Assembly (NCBI RefSeq): GCF_030362795.1
Contig: NZ_JAUCBM010000020.1
Span: 1 to 40,420, forward strand
Length of the DNA stretch: 40,420 nucleotides
DNA from: Pseudochrobactrum kiredjianiae
GTDB lineage: Bacteria > Pseudomonadota > Alphaproteobacteria > Rhizobiales > Rhizobiaceae
Reading direction: 5' to 3'
The notes below the pieces were generated by a model, which was not told the origin of the DNA, ran no database searches, and saw only the letters and a program-made list of their open reading frames with translations. Below are positions 36,822-40,420 of the stretch, one piece after another. The first letter of the stretch is position 1. Each line of letters begins with the position of its first letter. Both the position numbers and the translations under genes were made by a program.

Positions 36822-37250
36822 GAGCTAGTGTCGCAAAGTTTTGAGTCGTATAGGAGCGACCATAACTCTGGGCGCAGTTATGCTGCGAGTTTTGCAAAGA
36901 TTTGAAATGCCGAACTGCTTCTTGCGGATCATATGAGCACTTCGATATCGGCGATTGTGGCTGCAGCTGAATAGGACGCCTTGTATCCCAACATTTGCTT
37001 GGTAATCCGCTTGATGAAACGATGGAGCCTGTACCTGTGAGTTTCAGGATCGTGTTTACGGCCCGCAGTCCGGCGAAATTGGCTCCGCTCTTATCAATGA
37101 CAACTCTCTGTGGAACACCATCGATTGTAACGGCTTTTTTGAAAAAATCGCCGTGCAGCCGTCGATCACGGCGCCCTGACATCAGAAAATTAAAAGTTTG
37201 GCCGTCGCCGTCAACCGCTCGATACAAATAGACCCATCGCCGTTTTTTCG
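36822..37250 (-). pseudogene. IS6-family remnant with truncated transposase
   Basis: A terminus-like sequence GTGTCGCAAAG lies at 36828-36838, resembling the IS6 ends at 8259 and 9145. On the minus strand from about 37246 the code reads RRWVYLYRAVDGDGQTFNFL, then GRRDRRLHGDFFKKAV and VPQRVVIDKSGANFAGLRAV. These are middle and second-Asp (VVIDKSG) blocks of an IS6 transposase, after which the frame is lost. The helix-turn-helix, the first Asp and the right-hand terminus are missing. From 37251 to 37503 there is only AT-rich non-coding DNA. Confidence 0.75.
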
Positions 37251-37308
37251 TTCATCATACACGCTGACACATCGGAATAGAGATGAAAATTTGCGAAACA
37301 CCAGTAAC

Positions 37309-37326
37309 ACTGATATTTTTATCAGT
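37309..37326. promoter_or_regulatory. Small palindrome upstream of the autotransporter gene
   Basis: ACTGATA (37309-37315) faces TATCAGT (37320-37326), about 180 bases before the start at 37504. It may be a regulator site; chance is possible in this AT-rich stretch. Confidence 0.3.
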
Positions 37327-37503
37327 ATTGATAGTAAAAAACAAAAATTAGAATCAATAATTGAAATTAACTAGCATAATTTATAATATATAGTTGCTAT
37401 ATTGCTGCTATAGGCACTCATTTTTTAAGATTATTTTTCGCAATATGTCAAAGCTGCGGAGATTGAAGCATCATCCTCACTAATTCGTTGAGGATAAAAA
37501 TAG

Positions 37504-40420
37504 ATGAAGCACTCCCCACAGCATATTGTTCGTAGCGGCTTGAAGCATCGAAGCCGCTCCAAATCAGCATATCGCAGCCTCCTTTGTGCCACATGTGCCA
37601 CTATCGGTCTGCTGGCGGGTACGCAGGCTTTTGCAGCAGCACCGGCTTGCAATAGCGGCGTGAAACAATTGGACGTGATTTCCCGAATATCGACACCCGA
37701 TCAGACCTTTACCGGTACACAAAACGCGCCATCAGTTGATGAGTGTGCGGTCTGGGAGGCCACTGGTGCTGCAGCCCTGATTATTGTCACAGGCGCTGGC
37801 GTGTTGGGTAATATCATTCTGGAAAACAGTGGCACTGTGAATATTTCGGCTGGCGGACAAGTGTTCGGTTATGCGGAAGCCGGTGAAAGTGTCAATCTCG
37901 CTGGGGGAAACGCTCTTCAAAACGCCAGCCCGCGCGGCGGGATCGGTAATGTTAATGTGAGCTCAGGCGGATTTCTTGGTGCGGCACTGATCGGTGCGGG
38001 TTCGACCTTAACCGTCGATCATGACAATCAGAATCTTGATCGACCTCTGCTGGGGCGAATAAAATCATCGGGCACTGTGATCGTTAAAAACGCGACTATG
38101 GATAGCAAGCAGGATCTGCAATTTGTTTATAACGACGCTGCTTTTCGATACACGACAGTTTTTGTCACAGGCGGAACAATGCGGATTGAGAATTCTCTCA
38201 TTACCGGCATTACAACCGGCGGTCAGCAAGGAATTTATATTGGTCAATATGCCCCTTCCGTCGTCGCTGGCTCGACCGTGCAGCTAGATCTGATTGATAG
38301 CACGATCAATGGCGTTGCGAATGGTATTACGGCATTGATAGATCGCGGTTTACATTTTGTATTAAATATTACCAATACGGATGTGACCGTTGACGCCAAT
38401 GGTATTGGACTAAGGTTGGACGCAATCCAAGGTTCGGTGCCCGCGGCGTTTTCAATGACGGGAGGGTCATTAACCGGCGGGACTGGTTTGCGAATCGCCG
38501 ATAGCGTAAACATAATCAATGCTGTGATATCTGGCACAACTATTGTCGGCCTTGCCGGTGCGCCTGGCCCCTTTCCGCCTCCTGGAATGGGGGTAGTGAT
38601 ATTGGCTAGCGGGCAGGCGCGGTTCACCAATGCTACAAAGATTACCGGTGATGCTAATGGTGTGTTCATTCAAGGCGCCATATTTCAAGCCACCACAGGG
38701 GCACAAATAATTTTCGAACAAGGAACATCTGTGGAGGGCAAAGGTGGTGCCGCCATTCTTGTTGATGGCTCCCTGATTAACGGTGAAGCAGGGCGTACAG
38801 ACGCCACGGTTACCGTTCGTGATGCAGGCACGACCTTAAAAGGCGTCAATAACCGGTTGCTGGATGTGGTCAATCAGGGGCAGATCCAGTTCAATGCTGA
38901 CACGGTGACGCTGACCGGTGATATGGTTGCCGATGCAGACAGCAGCATGAATATTGCCCTGCAAAAAAGCACGTCGATGAATGGCAATATCACGCTGGGT
39001 GATACTGTTGAGGTGAGCGGAGATTCCATCTGGACAGTGGCCGGTGGCTCCTCCGTCAAACATCTGATTGTCGGCGGCACGGATAAGGGCGTGGTGACGC
39101 TCGGCGGCACCGCAAGTTTCAGTTCGGACAATGCTGTGACAATCGCACGCGATGCCGGTTCAACCGGTATTCTTAATATCGGCGCTGCCCCCGCCGATGC
39201 TGCCACTAACCCCGGTGCTTTTGCGGTTTCTTCCGTCGCCTTCGGGCAGGGGGACGGCACCATCAATTTCAATCATACGAGCAGCGGTTATCTTTTCGGT
39301 GCCGCCATGTCCGGCAAGGGCACGGTCAACCAGATTAGTGGTAAAACCATCCTGACCGGTGATAGCACCTATACCGGCGCGACCACAATTGCCGCTGGCT
39401 CCACCTTGCAGCTCGGTAATGGTGGTGAGACGGGGAGCATCACCAGTGATGTGGCCAATGCCGGCAGTTTCATCTTCAATCGCTCCAATGATTTGAACTA
39501 TGTCGGCAAGATCAGCGGAGACGGTGTCTTCGAGCAGGTGGGAGCTGGCAAAGCCGTGCTTGGCGGTGATAGCAGTGGCTTTGCCGGCAGCAGCTTTGTG
39601 CGCTCCGGTATTTTGGCAGTCGACGGCACACTCGGCGGCACGATGGATGTTGTTGCCGGACGTTTACAGGGGATCGGCACGGTCGGCTCTACCACCCACG
39701 AGGCAGGCGCGACCATCATGCCGGGCAATGGCGGTTTTGAAACCCTGACCATCAAAGGTGATTATATCGGTAAAGGTGGCACGGTTGAGATTGCGACCGT
39801 ATTGGGTAATGACAATTCTCAAACCAGCCGCTTGGCTATTACCGGCAGCACATCCGGCACCGGTAATGTCCATGTCACCAATCGTGACGGGCTTGGTTCT
39901 TATACAACAGAAGGGATCAGGATTATCAGTGTCGGTGGTAGCTCTGATGCCACATTCACCTTGCAGGGCAATGCGGTGACTAAAGATGGCCAGCAGGCTG
40001 TTGTTCAGGGCGCTTATTCCTATACACTAGAGAAGAACGGCATTGCCAGTCCACAGGATGGTGCATGGTATCTGCGCTCGGTTATGCCGCCAGTCACGCC
40101 ACCCATTAATCCACCAGTAACGCCACCCGTTACCCCGCCACGTTATAATCCCGGCACGCCAGTCTATGAAGGCTATGGGCAGACCATGCAGGCGCTCAAC
40201 AAGCTGCCAACCCTGCAGCAACGTGTCGGCAACCGCTACTGGAGCGGGGCTGCCAATCCGGTGATTGAGCAAGGCGCTGATGCATTGGGCACGCCGCTTG
40301 TGCCTGCCGATGCGACTATTGATACCCGTGGCATCTGGGGGCGGATTGAAGGGGCACATAACCGCTTTGAAGCCAGTCGTTCCACCACGGCCATGAAGCA
40401 AGATGTCGATACCTTTATCA
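37504..40420 (+). CDS. Autotransporter, passenger and start of barrel (gene leaves right edge)
   Basis: The frame is open from the ATG at 37504 (an in-frame TAG directly precedes it) to the window end, giving 972 residues. A long basic N-terminus (SGLKHRSRSKSAYRS) leads to a hydrophobic core (CATIGLLAGTQAFAAA), an extended signal peptide as in large type V proteins. The passenger is Gly/Thr/Ser-rich beta-helix. Passenger-associated repeats lie at about residues 610-640 (LTGDSTYTGATTIAAGSTLQ) and 680-720 (VLGGDSSGFAGSSFVRSG). A proline linker (PPVTPPINPPVTPPVTPP, about residue 860) precedes the barrel entry YGQTMQALNKLPTLQQRVGN and IWGRIEGAHNRFEAS. The passenger probably acts at the cell surface, perhaps in adhesion. 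GAGG lies 11 bases before the start. An IS6 remnant lies just upstream. Confidence 0.92.
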   Translation, partial: MKHSPQHIVRSGLKHRSRSKSAYRSLLCATCATIGLLAGTQAFAAAPACNSGVKQLDVISRISTPDQTFTGTQNAPSVDECAVWEATGAAALIIVTGAGVLGNIILENSGTVNISAGGQVFGYAEAGESVNLAGGNALQNASPRGGIGNVNVSSGGFLGAALIGAGSTLTVDHDNQNLDRPLLGRIKSSGTVIVKNATMDSKQDLQFVYNDAAFRYTTVFVTGGTMRIENSLITGITTGGQQGIYIGQYAPSVVAGSTVQLDLIDSTINGVANGITALIDRGLHFVLNITNTDVTVDANGIGLRLDAIQGSVPAAFSMTGGSLTGGTGLRIADSVNIINAVISGTTIVGLAGAPGPFPPPGMGVVILASGQARFTNATKITGDANGVFIQGAIFQATTGAQIIFEQGTSVEGKGGAAILVDGSLINGEAGRTDATVTVRDAGTTLKGVNNRLLDVVNQGQIQFNADTVTLTGDMVADADSSMNIALQKSTSMNGNITLGDTVEVSGDSIWTVAGGSSVKHLIVGGTDKGVVTLGGTASFSSDNAVTIARDAGSTGILNIGAAPADAATNPGAFAVSSVAFGQGDGTINFNHTSSGYLFGAAMSGKGTVNQISGKTILTGDSTYTGATTIAAGSTLQLGNGGETGSITSDVANAGSFIFNRSNDLNYVGKISGDGVFEQVGAGKAVLGGDSSGFAGSSFVRSGILAVDGTLGGTMDVVAGRLQGIGTVGSTTHEAGATIMPGNGGFETLTIKGDYIGKGGTVEIATVLGNDNSQTSRLAITGSTSGTGNVHVTNRDGLGSYTTEGIRIISVGGSSDATFTLQGNAVTKDGQQAVVQGAYSYTLEKNGIASPQDGAWYLRSVMPPVTPPINPPVTPPVTPPRYNPGTPVYEGYGQTMQALNKLPTLQQRVGNRYWSGAANPVIEQGADALGTPLVPADATIDTRGIWGRIEGAHNRFEASRSTTAMKQDVDTFI

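Noticed and set aside
38244-39873. Several minus-strand frames rich in Pro and Ser
   Set aside because: All are antisense shadows of the repetitive autotransporter passenger.
1-40420. tRNA, rRNA or riboswitch genes
   Set aside because: None could be recognised by eye; a covariance search would be needed to exclude small RNAs.

Overview
The window looks like a chromosome or megaplasmid segment of an alphaproteobacterium of the order Hyphomicrobiales, most likely a Brucella/Ochrobactrum relative. The reasons are the mprF(lpiA)-acvB pair typical of that order, large monomeric autotransporters with proline-rich linkers, Dpp-type peptide importers whose two ATPase domains are fused, and PaiB, GntR/FCD and ROK regulators. 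This placement is an inference from gene content; no rRNA or tRNA gene was recognised.

Layout. Bases 1-548 are the 3' end of an autotransporter gene. Bases 559-2152 are an IS6-family relic broken by an IS3-family element (679-1808). Bases 2153-6490 are a visibly AT-rich island with three plus-strand genes: two full-length paralogues with an N-terminal Ig-like region and no signal peptide, and a YadA-like beta-roll head protein with neither signal peptide nor membrane anchor. A second, oppositely oriented IS6 relic (6491-7172) closes the island. A DUF1003 membrane protein follows, then a small decayed fragment, a third IS6 element whose transposase carries one in-frame stop (8259-9145), and the remains of a solute-binding-protein gene cut by that element.

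From 9608 the DNA is ordinary, gene-dense and less AT-rich. It holds fhs and a small glyoxalase-superfamily gene, then an eight-gene minus-strand cluster (21344 down to 12177): C45 acyltransferase/hydrolase, two permeases, a fused ATPase, an alpha/beta hydrolase, a solute-binding protein, an amidase and a PaiB-like protein. A divergent GntR-type regulator (21566-22495) and a palindrome lie at its head. A second import module is divergently arranged around 27672-27809. On the minus strand it has a solute-binding protein, two permeases, a ROK kinase and cutC. On the plus strand it has a ROK repressor, an M81/MlrC-type metallohydrolase and a fused ATPase. Each module looks like a scavenging pathway that imports an amide- or peptide-like compound and cleaves it in the cytoplasm. 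The substrates cannot be read from the sequence.

The right end carries mprF-acvB (lysyl-phosphatidylglycerol synthesis/flipping and its hydrolase), a fourth IS6 remnant, and a second large autotransporter gene that runs off the window. The least explained part is the 2.2-6.5 kb island.
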